From: Chaenocephalus aceratus
Taxonomy: Eukaryota; Chordata; Actinopteri; Perciformes; Channichthyidae
Direction: 5' to 3'
DNA length: 64,000 nt
Assembly (NCBI GenBank): GCA_023974075.1
Contig: JAMFTG010000128.1
Coordinates: 5,001-69,000 of the forward strand
A model generated the notes under the pieces. That model was not told the origin of the DNA, did no database searches, and was given only the letters and a program-made list of their open reading frames with translations. The position numbers and the translations under genes were made by a program. Below, in pieces: positions 18,300 through 55,949 of this stretch (position 1 is the stretch's first letter; every line of letters starts with the position of its first letter).

Positions 18300-21070
18300 A
18301 AAAACAACAGTGCAGAGATGTAGAGACAAAGCAAGCAGACATGTCCGTCAGAACCACGACACGGAAGCAGTTCAGCGCCTTCAAGCATTTCCTGTTCACT
18401 ACGACTACGGCTAACTACCAGCTGCACACCTGTCCAAAGGTCAAAGGTCACCGGGGGTTCCTACAGTTGCTTTCTAACAGAGGTGACGGCAGCAGGAGCG
18501 TAACGAGAACCGAAGATTTTACTTTTTGTTCGGCAAGCTTTAGGAAGCCTCGTTAGCATGAGAAATAAAAACGAGTGGAGCACCCCGATTGGATAAAGGA
18601 CCCAAAGACAGCCTTCGTTAGAAAACGATTAATACGTGTTGAAACGAGGTTCATTTATATATCCTGAGATAAAAGAAACCTCAGATACAAGTCAGAGTTT
18701 TCATCTCAAAATGTTTAAATCCACCTCTTTCCACGGGGTCCGCCTCTGCAATCAAAGAAGGTAAAAAACCCTAAATAAAACAAGATGAAAGCGAGTCAAA
18801 ACATAAATAACCATAGTATGCATATATTATGAACCACATCTGGAACTGTGGGCTAGAACATAATCTCAAAGTTTAAAGTGCAACTTTACAACGAAACGAT
18901 AAAAGAAATACTGTGATTGGAAAGCGTATCGGGGAGTATCAGAGGATCAGTCCAGACGGGAGGAGCGCGGGAGCTTTGAGAAGTTCATCAACACGGCAAG
19001 ACGACACCAAGACTGTCGGCCATGTTGAGGTTAATCCGTAAAGTTCCCAGCAGCCTTTGCTCCTTCCTCCCGTGGCTGAAGGGGGAACGGAGAACCGAGC
19101 GTCAACAGGCACCGCCGCCGGGTTCCTCACGCCGTCATCTTCAGTCGTCCTGCGGAGGAAACCAGACCATCAGACAGCACACACACCGTTTGAGTTACTC
19201 TGCCACCTCAAGTCTTCATCATAACTAGTCAACCTTCTCAATCAACTTATAACTGACATTTTATTTAACGAACAGTTTTTCTCCTAAAAGTCTGCGATAT
19301 TTAAAAAAGAATCTGTCCAGAACTTTGGATACGGTTGACTAATTTTGATAAAACAACTGAAGAGAACAACAACTGCCAGAACTTGCCTAAAAGCAGCAGC
19401 CCCCTCCCATCAAGTCACGTTTCCACCTGAAGTCTTCGTTCACGTTAGTTTGTATCATATTTCGTCAACATCATCAAATAATAACTTCATTTCCTCCGTA
19501 ACTTTTTATTTTGAGTTTTAATTCTTATTTTTCAAATCGTATGAAGTCAACCAAAACGTCGCTGAATGTCTGGATATTTATAAAATAAGATGTATTGGTC
19601 CCTTAAGAGGAAGTCAGAGTGAAAAACACGAGTTATAATTCTTAGTGATAGAAAGCCAGTCCATCTGACACCCTGTCAAGAAGCTTCTCATCTACTTTTT
19701 AAAATGCGTATTCTTGAAATAAAGTTGACTAAATATGATGCAAACTATTTCCCTTAGTCACCCAGCAAGTATTTACAGAAAGAAAACCAGCCCATCACAG
19801 CGTTGATGTAACAACAACATCTATCCAGATACGTCATTATTCACCTTCACTTAAAGATACAGAAACCTTTAACGTCTAAATAATATTCAGCAGCTGAAGG
19901 ACACCGACTCAACCACAACGCCCATCGCTCCGAAGTCACAAGGAGAAGCCCAGGGTGTAGCCTTCTGCCTTTCTAGGGACTGGTTATTCACATGTTCTGA
20001 TGAAGTGTTATAGGGCATAACATGTGGCATGGGTTGGGTTAGGAGTATCGTTAGTGTACGGCAGCTGCTATATTAAAGTGTGTATCCAGAATACAGACAT
20101 TTCTTCATTGAAATCCTAATTTATAAAAACGCTGCATTTTGAGTCCCGGCTTCAAATGTGTTGCAATTCTTTACCGTTTTGATTTTTATGCATTTTCTTC
20201 AGAAAATATTAATAAATAAATCAAATAAAAAATTTAATTTACACAAACTAGCATTTAAAGGGTTAAAATTGTTAAAATAAAATAATATTTTCTAGCAATG
20301 ATAAGACTGAAGGTGGTAAGTTATAATATATAACTATATGGACTTTTTTTTTTTTTTTTAAAGTGAGTGATTCGCCTTGGACCGCTCCGCTAAACAAGGC
20401 GAGGATTAATCGAGCGGTGCAGGGATGACGTATGTTTGTAGTTCGCCCCTGAAGGAAGCTTCTGGTTCCCTCGACTAAAAGCAACGGGATTTCTCCATAG
20501 GATGCTGGAAATACGGTCTGTGGAAAACGAACCTGTTTGATGTACGTTTTGTTCAGCCGGATAATCTCCACATGTCTACTTTTATAATGTTCTAATCATG
20601 AAGCTAATCTCCAGAAGCTAAATGCTAACGTTATGCTATAAAGGAACTACAGGCGAGTCCAGCCGCACGACTTCAACGTCACGCCGACTTCAGATCCATA
20701 TTCAGACACACAGATTCTAAACTGTACGAGTTGAAGCGTTTGTTTTAACAGCAGGAGGCAGGGACTGGCTTTCAAGCAGAACAGAAACTAACTCAGAGGA
20801 GTGTTCACGTGTTCGGCGTAATGACGTACAACGACCTCCACGACTTCTGTAGTCCTGTTCAGCCGCTCGGTAACAACCATCGTTCTTCAGACACGTCCAC
20901 TCTTCAGACATCACCAGCGGGGTCACTGCTGATGGTTTAATGTCGTAGAACAAAACGTGATCCGTCTCTTCAGTGCGTCTCGACCACAGATCTTATTTCA
21001 GATAGTTTCCAAAAACATGTTAAAGAAACCGTTGGCTCCGAGACGAGGGAACGAGAGGCGAAATGCTGAC
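18300..21070 (-). other. possible kifc3 3' UTR / intergenic
   Basis: No credible coding exon on either strand. AATAAA on the minus strand occurs at about 19260, 19505 and 18279, so the kifc3 3' UTR could end at any of these. No further structure recognised apart from a poly-T run at 20345-20359 on the plus strand. Confidence 0.35.
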
Positions 21071-45197
<24,127 letters not shown>

Positions 45198-45236
45198 GGC
45201 CGCCGGGCTGAGCAGAGCGCAGGACCGTGGCACCGG

Positions 45237-45238
<2 letters not shown>

Positions 45239-45293
<55 letters not shown>
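45239..45293. repeat. (CA)n microsatellite
   Basis: Immediately upstream (minus strand) of the kifc3 start-codon exon. Confidence 0.97.
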
Positions 45294-45295
<2 letters not shown>

Positions 45296-45817
45296 GAGGA
45301 ATTGAAAACAGAGTCCAGTGAAGATGTTATGTTTTTCTTCATGTGCAAATTCCAGATTTTCAGAATAAGGCACACACACAGGAAGACAGGTCGCTGGGTT
45401 TTTCAGAATAAAAGACAAATTAAAAACAAGAGACCAGTGAAGACTTTTTTTTACTTAGTACTCCTCGAATAATAAGTCTACTCCAATATGAAGTCAACAT
45501 TACATGTAACACAAACACAAAGCATTTCACGCGTTGAGCTCCAATCATAAGTCTGGAAGTCCACTGTCAGAAATGACAGATTTGTCTCAGGAAGGTTAAC
45601 CACGGATATATAGAGTGGTGCAGGAATGAGTCCTGGACCCTGAACGCCTCAACAAGAGGTTCGAGGTGTCTGCCAACGATGGCACAGGAGCGTTTTGCAG
45701 GAAAGCAACGGTACATCAGACATGTGAACGACCGAGGAACTCCACAACTATGACTCGTTGTAATTGGAGGAAAGTCGAGACCAAATGTCCCCATGATCAG
45801 AAGCAGACCTCCATTAA

Positions 45818-46299
<482 letters not shown>

Positions 46300-46649
46300 A
46301 GAACCAGCTCCAGAAGCCCCATCCTTCAGCTGCTCTAGCCACCAATAAGCAAACCCTTGTGATGGCCTCCTGGTCTCCATTGGCCACACCGTTCGGACGG
46401 CTCGCTTCAGAAGTCTGTCTTTATTGAGGATGGTTACGGAGCCTTTGAAACTAACGACAGCTGTCTGTCTGGGCATGTGGAGTCCGTCAACAAGCATCAC
46501 TACACCCGTACCGCCTCAAAACGGTTAGCACGACCAGCTCTGGTCCCACGAGACGTCCAGCAGGCGATCAGCAGCTCCAGCTCTGAAGCTCAGAGGACAT
46601 GCAGGTGGACGGATATCTAAACCTCAGACCCTCCGCGTTCTCCAGACGA

Positions 46650-47345
46650 CCTCTCACCTCTCTAGTCTCCGTCCTCTCTAGTCTCCGTCCTCTCTAGTCT
46701 CACCTCTCTAGTCTCCGTCCTCTCTAGTCTCACCTCTAGTCTCCGTCCTCTCTAGTCTCCGTCCTCTCTAGTCTCCGTCCTCTCTAGTCTCCGTCCTCTC
46801 TAGTCTCTGTCCTCTCTAGTCTCCGTCCTCTCTAGTCTCTGTCCTCTCTAGTCTCCGTCCTCTCTAGTCTCACCTTTCTAGTCTCCGTCCTCTCTAGTCT
46901 CTGTCCTCTCTAGTCTCTGTCTCTAGTCTTGTCCTCTCTAGTCTCCGTCCTCTCTAGTCTCACCTTTCTAGTCTCCGTCCTCTCTAGTCTCCGTTCTCAC
47001 TAGTCTCCGTCCTCTCTAGTCTCTGTCCTCTCTAGTCTATGTCCTCTCTAGTCTCTCTACTCTCACCTCTCTAGTCTGTCCTCTCTAGTCTCCGTCCTCT
47101 CTAGTCTCCGTCCTCTCTAGTCTCCGTTCTCTCTAGTCTCCGTCCTCTCTAGTCTCCGTTCTCTCTAGTCTCTGTCCTCTTTAGTCTCTGTCCTCTCTAG
47201 TCTCCTCACCTCTCTAGTCTCTCTAGTCTCACCTTTCTAGTCTCTGTCCTCTCTAGTCTCACCTCTCTAGTCTCCGTTCTCCTCACCTCTCTAGTCTCTC
47301 TAGTCTCCTCACCTCTCTAGTCTCTCTCGTCTCCTCACCTCTCTA
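46650..47345. repeat. 16-bp minisatellite, about 43 copies
   Basis: Unit TCCTCTCTAGTCTCCG with CACC, TGTCC and TTCTC variants. Confidence 0.95.
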
Positions 47346-47449
47346 GTCTCCGTCCTCAGTCCACAGCGAGGCTTCCTCTCGGTCGGGGGGGCGTAGCGCT
47401 CCCTCTCCAGCAGGCTCTTGTTGAGCAGCGTTCCCACCCAGCACAGCAT
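47339..47449 (-). CDS. small ORF with donor, unidentified
   Basis: ATG at 47449 opens 37 codons, MLCWVGTLLNKSLLERERYA then PPTERKPRCGL, ending at a consensus donor (gag then gtgagg). The end of the putative exon is the first unit of the 16-bp array that fills 46650-47340. It would leave in phase 0, so it cannot replace the kifc3 first exon, which leaves in phase 1. Chance is possible. Confidence 0.2.
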
Positions 47450-47926
47450 GCTGCCTCACATCCTCCAGACCACAACCAGAACCCTCACCTGCAGCCGCTC
47501 CACCTGCAGGCTTACCTGGTGTTAGCTGCTAATCCCCAGCAGATGGTGCCTTTACCCCCCCCCCCCCCGCTGACCACAGCTTATTTCCTCACCGCTCACT
47601 AACAAGCTAACGGAGGGAGCGACGCTCTGCGTGCAGACTCTAAGATCCACTCTCCACTCAGAAGAGGTCTGGTCCAGGTCTGATAGAGAGCACAGGCCGA
47701 CCATCAGACTGGCTTCACACACCACCGAGGACATGACCACGTGTTTATGGTACACGTTCTGTACTTCTATAGCTCTTTACGACCCCTCAAAGCTTTACAC
47801 ACACACACACACTTGTGAGTGCGGATTAAAGCTTTAAGGTTGGAGTAAGACGCTGGTATGCCACACACACACTAAATGTAAGTATTAATGATGATGACAG
47901 CTGCTGACACTTTCCCTGCAGACTGT

Positions 47927-48267
<341 letters not shown>

Positions 48268-48269
48268 TT

Positions 48270-49090
48270 GACTAGATTACTATTTGAGCACATGTTGATG
48301 AACATTATAATATATCTTCCCAATAGTCATTTTTACTGAATGGAGCTTGAACGCACCTTCAAGTCAATAGCACCTACAAGAGTGGATGCTAACCGCTAGC
48401 AGCTAAGAGCAGGTGATTTAATGACGTGTCTCACACCGGTTGGTCTGAATGATGGGATGCATCTTTCTGACTGTGCGAAGCTGCAACCTGAAGCTTCTTT
48501 AACCAACGGGACACAAAGCTGTAATAACAACCAACAGTTCAGCTTCAACGTTTCACATCCAGACCAGATCACCTCCTCCTCTCCTCTGAAACTGGGTCAA
48601 ATCTCCCCCTTCTGTTTTTATCCAGTCTCTATGTGCTCAGTCACACACACGCTCAGACAGACACACACACTCAGACAGACACACACACACACGTCTACAC
48701 ACAGCTTTGCGACGGCGGCTGGTGGTATTTCTAAATCTCTAACGTGGAGGGCGTCAGATCGTTTGTTTGTTCACCATTCCTCTCCCATTAGTAAAACACA
48801 TCTGAAACACATGTACTGATGCAACACAAGAGTCCGTATACAAAATGTCTGCAGACGCAAATAAGGCTGCAATTAAAAAAGGCTGAAAACATGTACGGTT
48901 TATATCTTTCACTGAAAGTCTGCGAGAAAAGCCTCCAGGTCGAAGCAATAAGCGACTGCTGTTCCTCCCTGAGAGAAGCTGAGGAAATGCAGTCCGCCGC
49001 TTCCGTCTGGAGACAAAGGTAAAGTCTAACATACCAAGACATAAAGCCCTAGTGACGCAGACATCCATCAGGCTTTACACTGTGTCAGTA
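48270..49090. other. no gene seen
   Basis: Short CA and CTCAGACAG runs at 48640-48700; no coding recognised. Confidence 0.4.
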
Positions 49091-49094
49091 GACT

Positions 49095-49628
49095 CGACTT
49101 CTTCACAGGAAGCTGCAGCTGATCCAGAGCGCCGCTGCTCGAGTCCTCGCTGAGTGGATCACATCAGTCCGGTTCTGAAGTCTCCACACGGGCTTCCAGT
49201 CGGCCTAAGAATTGATTTTAAAGTGCTATTGCTATATTGTTGAACTGCTGCATAATTAGGAGCCATCGAGGCGCCTCAGGTCTTCTGGGACGGGTCTGCT
49301 ATCGGCTCCGAGAGTAACATCAACACATGGAGAGGCAGCGTTTAGCTGTTACGCCCAACACTCTGGAACAAACCACCCAACAGGCAGAAACGCTTAGTAT
49401 TTTTAAATCGAGACTAAAAACACATCTCTTTGGCTGCTTTTAATCGAGCTGCTCATATTCGATGCCTTTTAAACATGTATTGTTTACCTGCGGTGTTTAT
49501 TTTTTATCTTTGTAATGCCTGTTGTGAAATTGTATAAAGTGTTTGTATATAAATATAAATGTATTTATTAAAACACTTTGAATTGTCGCGTACAGAAAAG
49601 TGCTATATAAATAAACTTGCCTTGCCTA
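49095..49628 (+). mobile_element. L2-like LINE 3' end
   Basis: KLQLIQSAAARVLAEW, then AAACACATCTCTTTGGCTGC TTTTAATCGA and the tail AAAAGTGCTATATAAATAAA; frame broken. Same family type as 9640-11110. Confidence 0.75.
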
Positions 49629-49639
49629 CTCAGCTCCCT

Positions 49640-52600
49640 CTGAAGACCCTGAAGGCATCGTACTGCTCGGCAAGTAAATAACAAACGGGCTTCAAATCCA
49701 GTCCGACAGAAACAGAGTTAAAGCGAGGACCTGACCACGTCCCCCTGGAGGCTGGAGCGCGTGGTGCGGCCGTCCATCTGAAGGAAGGACTTCAAGAAGG
49801 TTTATTATGTGTTTATTGGACTAATCGCGTTAAGACGAGTAGAATCTGGGTTTAAGTTGGGTTTCATATTTAGATATGTATCACCGACTTGTTCGAAGGA
49901 GGGACGATGCAGCCGTTTCCTGGGTTTACAGCCAGGCTCAAACTGATCAGCTAACCTTTAACCAATAACAGCTCAAAGACTCCCGAGTCACCTGGGCTGC
50001 AGAGACTCCTTAAGGCTGGAAACATCTGACACTTCTTAAAGAAGGTGATCTACCGACTGACCAGCAAACATCCCCATCACTGACACATCGACCCAAACCG
50101 GCTTTCAGGATGAGTCCCACAGTGAGGGAGAGCATCGCAAGCCATTTCCAAAAGCGTCTCAAAGTCACAATGGAGTCAAAAGTACCTGAAGGCATCTCCA
50201 CCTGATGCAGGATCCTGCGAGGCCTGACACATCGACCATCCATCCACAATGCAGACGGATTTCTATATTGCCGCCACGCGTGTTTCCATCAACCGCGAAG
50301 CTTCATAAATACTGCTGTAGCGCGTTAGCATGTCTACGTGCTGCACACTCGCAGAAGCTGGAGCTGATACAGGTTTGGACGTCAGGCGGACTTTACACCG
50401 GCTTCAGAACAAAGTGTGTCGGGTTAAAAATAAACATCTGAGGTTGAGGAAGATGAGGATGAAGGAAGGTCATTTTCACCAAGAAGCCGACAGACATCTA
50501 CAGAAGATGGCAGGTACGCCGAGAGACACCTGACCACGAGCTGCGAGCCGGCTACGTGAGCAGGGTTAATCAGAATACTTCCAGGAAGTGAAAAGGCTTC
50601 TGCCGTGGACGAGCTGCTGCTGTGCGCTATGAAGGACCCTGCAGAGCTCCACAGAGGACACAGAACCATTCAATGAAGTGAGTGTTCACAACAGACGACT
50701 CCACGAAGCTCTGCCATCCCGTCACAAGACGACAGCAGGATAATGATCCACACATCAGTGCCCTGCCCGAGCATGAAGCAGCCCTACAGCCGCCGTCTGT
50801 CCTGCACCTGAACGCATCATCTGGTGCAAGATCACATCGACATTACAGAAAGGAAATGAAAAGCGTGATCAGAATCAGACCTGAGTCAGTAAACCCCCGA
50901 GGACCCCCGGAGCGATGGGCGCAGATTACCATCCAGCAGGAGGAACAAAATGAACGCCCGAACACTCGGCAGGATTCAGGTCATCTTTCTGCATCAGGTT
51001 ACGCGCTCAACATGTCTCCCGTCCTCCCCCCGTCCTCCCTCTTTGTGTCTCCCGTCCTTACCTCGCCGTCCGCATCATCGCTGCATCCTCCTGCTGCTTC
51101 ACACACTCTGCAGGATCAGTGTCAACACACACACACAGCTTCCTCCCTCTCTGTTCCCCTAGCAACAGCACAGCAGCATCACACCTCCTCTAGCACCACC
51201 CCTTACAACATCCCCCCCCCCCCCCGAAATCCTCCCTTCCTCCCCCCTTTCCCCGCCGACGGATAAATATTTCAGCATCAACTGAAGCGTAAGAGCGGCT
51301 CCTCCCCCCCTGCAATATGCAACAGCAGGGTGTGTGTGTGTGTGTGTGTGTGTGTGAGAGCATGCGATTAGGAGCATAGTGAGAACATGAATGCATTGCT
51401 CGAGAGCTGCGACCAAAGTTCTGAACAAAGGAACAAACCGGGTAAAAAGCACCTAAAATAGCAAAAGAAAAGCCAAATAGCCGACTTCCTGTTGGGTCCA
51501 GAGTTCACCTCCGAGAGGCTTTTCTGTGCGCTGACCGCGGGACACCTGCATGCAGAGTTTCCTAAGTCTAAGTTACATGTTGAGGCTTTTGTTTGAAGGC
51601 GGTGGGGGAGGGGCTTATGAGGCGAGTTGTTCAGTGTCCTCAGGACCCCAACACCAAGGTCTCCAAAGAGGAAAAACAAGAATCAGATTCATTACAATTT
51701 ATTTATTTTATTAGCTATTTTAATGATGTCTGCAAACTTCTGCCTTTTCATTACAAATAATAATAAACCTGATTTCCACTCGATAGAGGCGAAGTCCCGC
51801 TCGTCTACTTCCTTATTTCTGAAAAAGTATGTATTGAAGTCAACGGAGAGAGAAAGATGATCTCTCGATCGTTTAAATCGTGCCACGAATTAAACATGAT
51901 GTTTGTTTATCTTAACAAATCATTTCTGTGTCAAAAAAGTCAGTTTGTCGTAAAACCGTTGAAATATAAGACTATGAAAAATACGCAACTAGAAAGACAA
52001 CAAGTCCCAGAGTCCCATTTAATAAAATGATTAATTCGTTTAAAATAGTTGTATTTTTTTAATAGTTATCGTGTTTTTGTATTTGAACCCTGACCTTTAA
52101 TAACGCCAGCGTTTTCTTATTTGAAGTGTGTCGATCTAAATGGCAGCGAATAAAGAAAGCGTGTAGTTATAGTCTTTCCTCACGCTGGAGAAGCTGCACT
52201 CAGTCCGTCACTTAAATAATATATATTCTGTATAATAAAGAAGGGTTTTCAATTTTAAGAATACATCTAAAAAGTCATCATGATATTTGTAAAAACGAGT
52301 TTTGAAATCCAGATCTCGTTGCACGGATAAAAGCGAAAGTCCTTCATGAGATGAAAGCAGACGTTTGAACACGGAGCCTTCAGATCGAGACCCCGATGAA
52401 TGGGTCTTTATATAACACAGGATTCCAGACGTCATGTGACCACAAGCTTCACATTCCTCTGAAGACGCTGGCATTAACCAGCAGACATGGAGTCTTTGAA
52501 CACATCACCAGAAGATGAAGACCTGCAGCTAAAGGTCTCTCTGCCTCCATCAGACCCCCCACTGAGGGACGCTCCCTTCACTCACTCGCAGCTAACTTCT

Positions 52601-52640
52601 GTGCTGTCAGTGTGTGATGAGTAGAAAACAGACTGCACAC
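49640..52640. other. no gene recognised
   Basis: A 194-codon plus-strand frame (50682-51266) is rich in Ser/Pro/His with no domain or splice context, and is probably chance in GC-rich DNA. Short (GT)n at 51331-51355. Confidence 0.4.
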
Positions 52641-52642
52641 AA

Positions 52643-54843
52643 GGTCTAGCATTAACACTTTCACAATAAAAGCCCAACGACAAAGGCCAAGCATTCATTT
52701 TTCACAATAAAAGCGCAATGCCAAAGGTCCAGCACTAAAACCTTCACAATAAAAGCCCAATGCCAAAGGTCCAGCACTAAAACCTTCACAATAAAAGCCC
52801 TGCGATAAAGGTCCAGCACTAAAACCTTCAAAATAAAAGCCCTGCGATAAAGGTCCAGCACTAAAACCTTCACAATAAAAGCCCTGCGATAAAGGTCCAG
52901 CACTCACACCTTCACAATAAAAGCCCTGCGATAAAGGTCCAGCACTAAAACCTTCACAATAAAAGCCCAATGCCAAAGGTCCAGCACTAACACCTACACA
53001 ATAAAAGCCCAATGCCAAAGGTCCAGCACTATCACCTTCACAATAAAAGCCCTGCAATAAAGGTCCAGCACTAAAACCTTCACAATAAAAGCCCTGCGAT
53101 AAAGGTCCAGCACTAAAACCTTCACAATAAAAGCCCTGCGATAAAGGTCCAGCACTAAAAGCCCTGCGATAAAGGTCCAGCACTAAAACCTTCACAATAA
53201 AAGCCCTGCGAAAAAGGTCCAGCACTAAAACCTTCACAATAAAAGCCCTGCGATAAAGGTCCAGCACTAAAACCTTCACAATAAAAGCCCTGCGATAAAG
53301 GTCCAGCACTAAAACCTTCACAATAAAAGCCAAACGACAAAGGCCAAGCATTTATTTTTCACAATAAAAGCCCAATGCCAAAGGTCCAGCACTAACACCT
53401 TCACAATAAAAGCCCAATGCCAAAGGTCCAGCACTAACACCTTCACAATAAAAGCCCTGCAATAAAGGTCCAGCACTAAAACCTTCACAATAAAAGCCCT
53501 GCGATAAAGGTCCAGCACTAAAACCTTCACAATAAAAGCCCTGCGATAAAGGTCCAGCACTAAAACCTTCACAATAAAAGCCCTGCAATAAAGGTCCAGC
53601 ACTAACACCTTCACAATAAAAGCCCTGCGATAAAGGTCCAGAACTAAAACCTTCACAATAAAAGCCCTGCAATAAAGGTCCAGCACTAACACCTTCACAA
53701 TAAAAGCCCTGCGATAAAGATCCAGCACTAAAACCTTCACAATAAAAGCCCTGCGATAAAGGTCCAGCACTAAAACCTTCACAATAAAAGCCCTGCGATA
53801 AAGGTCCAGCACTAAAACCTTCACAATAAAAGCCCTGCGATAAAGGTCCAGCACTAAAACCTTCACAATAAAAGCCCTGCGATAAAGGTCCAGCACTAAA
53901 ACCTTCACAATAAAAGCCCTGCGATAAAGGTCCAGCACTAAAACCTTCACAATAAAAGCCAAACGACAAAGGCCAAGCATTTATTTTTCACAATAAAAGC
54001 CCAATGCCAAAGGTCCAGCACTAAAACCTTCACAATAAAAGCCCAATGCCAAAGGTCCAGCACTAACACCTTCACAATAAAAGCCCAATGCCAAAGGTCC
54101 AGCACTAACACCTTCACAATAAAAGCCCTGCAATAAAGGTCCAGCACTAAAACCTTCACAATAAAAGCCCTGCGATAAAGGTCCAGCACTAAAACCTTCA
54201 CAATAAAAGCCCTGCGATAAAGGTCCAGCACTAAAACCTTCACAATAAAAGCCCTGCAATAAAGGTCCAGCACTAACACCTTCACAATAAAAGCCCTGCG
54301 ATAAAGGTCCAGCACTAAAACCTTCACAATAAAAGCCCTGCAATAAAGGTCCAGCACTAAAACCTTCACAATAAAAGCCCTGCGATAAAGGTCCAGCACT
54401 AAAACCTTCACAATAAAAGCCCTGCGATAAAGGTCCAGCACTAAAACCTTCACAATAAAAGCCCTGCGATAAAGGTCCAGCACTAAAACCTTCACAATAA
54501 AAGCCCTGTGATAAAGATCCAGCACTAAAACCTTCAAAAATAAAAGCCCTGCGATAAAGGTCCAGCACTAAAACCTTCAAAATAAAAGCCCTGTGATAAA
54601 GGTCCAGCACTAAAACTTTCAAAATAAAAGCCCTGCTATAAAGGTCCAGCACTAAAACCTTCAAAATAAAAGCCCTGCGATAAAGATCCAGCACTAAAAC
54701 CTTCAAAATAAAAGCCCAATGCCAAAGGTCCATTACTAACACCTTCACAATAAAAGCCCTGCAATAAAGATCCAGCACTAAAACCTTCAAAATAAAAGCC
54801 CTGCAATAAAGGTCCAGCATTAATTTTCACAGTAAAAGCCCAG
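52643..54843. repeat. 42-bp satellite, about 52 copies
   Basis: Unit CCTTCACAATAAAAGCCCTG followed by CGATAAAGGTCCAGCACTAA and AA. Variants CCAATGCCAAAGG and CAATAAAGG recur in the same order; marker CGACAAAGGCCAAGCAT at about 52678, 53332 and 53965 shows a ~640-bp higher-order repeat. 42 is a multiple of three, so all minus-strand frames are open. Confidence 0.97.
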
Positions 54844-54859
54844 AGACGTATCACTTTGC

Positions 54860-55450
54860 TTTCTGCCTGACAAACCTTCAGAAAGACTGAATCTGACTAC
54901 CAGATTGCGCCGTTTACAACAGTCCGATAGTAACTGGATTATCTAACAAATAAATAATGAGATATTGTCAGACGCTCTGTGGCCAAAGGGTTTACTAAAG
55001 CTGTCAAATATACGGAGTGTAATGGGAACACTCAACTGAAGCGCATGTACCTTAAATAATACATTTTAGTCAATATTGTTTCTTGTTATACTTCAAAACT
55101 AATCACCGTGGAAGAGTGGCGCCTGCAACTGTCTTACTATATTAAATAAACATACTGTATATAGAATATATTTTGAATTGCGTGTGAATCGTTACAAAAT
55201 GTTTAACTTGAGAAGTACTCAGTGGAGAAAAGTGAGTTTTACTTCCATACATGTTTGGATTGGATCATATTCACCTGTATATAAACACCTCAGACAAACT
55301 GCTTGTGGGTGCACTACAAAGTCACTAGAACACATAGAAAGTACTCGGAGGAAAAAGTGACTTGCTTTCATGATTGCATTTCTTCATATCATGTGTTGGT
55401 AAGCGCAAATAGAAAGGCCTTTTTAACTGCCTGAACCTGATCTCCATCTG
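54860..55450. other. no gene seen
   Basis: AT-rich unique-looking sequence. Confidence 0.4.
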
Positions 55451-55455
55451 CTCAC

Positions 55456-55676
55456 CTGCCCTGGCCTCCTGCTGCCGTCCCCTCTTCCTCTTCCTCCTCC
55501 TCCTCTTCTGCAGACCTTATGGCTCTTCTTCCCCAGAGACCCTGACGCCCCCCCACTCGTCTCCACCTTCCTGTGGCTCCAGCACCGCAGGAGGTCGTGC
55601 AGGGTGAGGACGGCCAGGGTGCATAAAACAAACATCCCTACGATCAGCGTGAGAAACGGGGTCAGTGCGAGGCTTC
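55456..55676 (-). CDS. candidate exon of an unidentified single-pass membrane protein
   Basis: Minus-strand open frame with a clean donor (CAG then gtgagc at 55455) and an acceptor ctccctcag before 55676. It reads SLALTPFLTLIVGMFVLCTL then AVLTLHDLLRCWSHRKVE, a ~24-residue hydrophobic helix followed by a basic, Gly/Arg-rich cytoplasmic-type tail. The frame stays open upstream to about 55746 (CNSEGGRGGAEPPPSG), so the exon may be longer. I do not recognise the family. It is about 10 kb upstream of kifc3 on the same strand and its splice phase does not require it to belong to kifc3. Confidence 0.4.
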
Positions 55677-55864
55677 CTGAGGGAGGGGGCTCCGCTCCAC
55701 CACGACCCCCCTCAGAGTTACATCCCCTCTGAGTCCAGCCCTCTCTTCATGCAACGCTCTCCCTGCTCACCTCTGCTCTGAATCCACAGAGCTGATAACC
55801 GCTGGACTTTATCCTCTGAAACCAGAGCCGGCAGCTTCAGTTTCTGCACGTAACTCAAGACCCT

Positions 55865-55925
55865 CTCTGCACGTCTGAAGTCACGTCTGAAGTCACGTCT
55901 GAAGTCACGTCTGAAGTCACGTCTG
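55865..55925. repeat. 14-bp minisatellite, 4-5 copies
   Basis: Unit CACGTCTGAAGT. Confidence 0.9.
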
Positions 55926-55949
55926 CTGGACGCATGTAAACACAAGTTT

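Noticed and set aside
18248..18556. 102-codon plus-strand frame
   Set aside because: Overlaps the flank repeat of the transposon block and probable kifc3 3' UTR; no homology recognised.
50682..51266. 194-codon plus-strand Ser/Pro/His frame
   Set aside because: No domain, no splice context, low-complexity composition; probably chance.
52695..54820. Several 200-280-codon minus-strand frames with 14-residue repeats
   Set aside because: Product of a 42-bp satellite; all frames are equally open and there is no start, splice or domain evidence.
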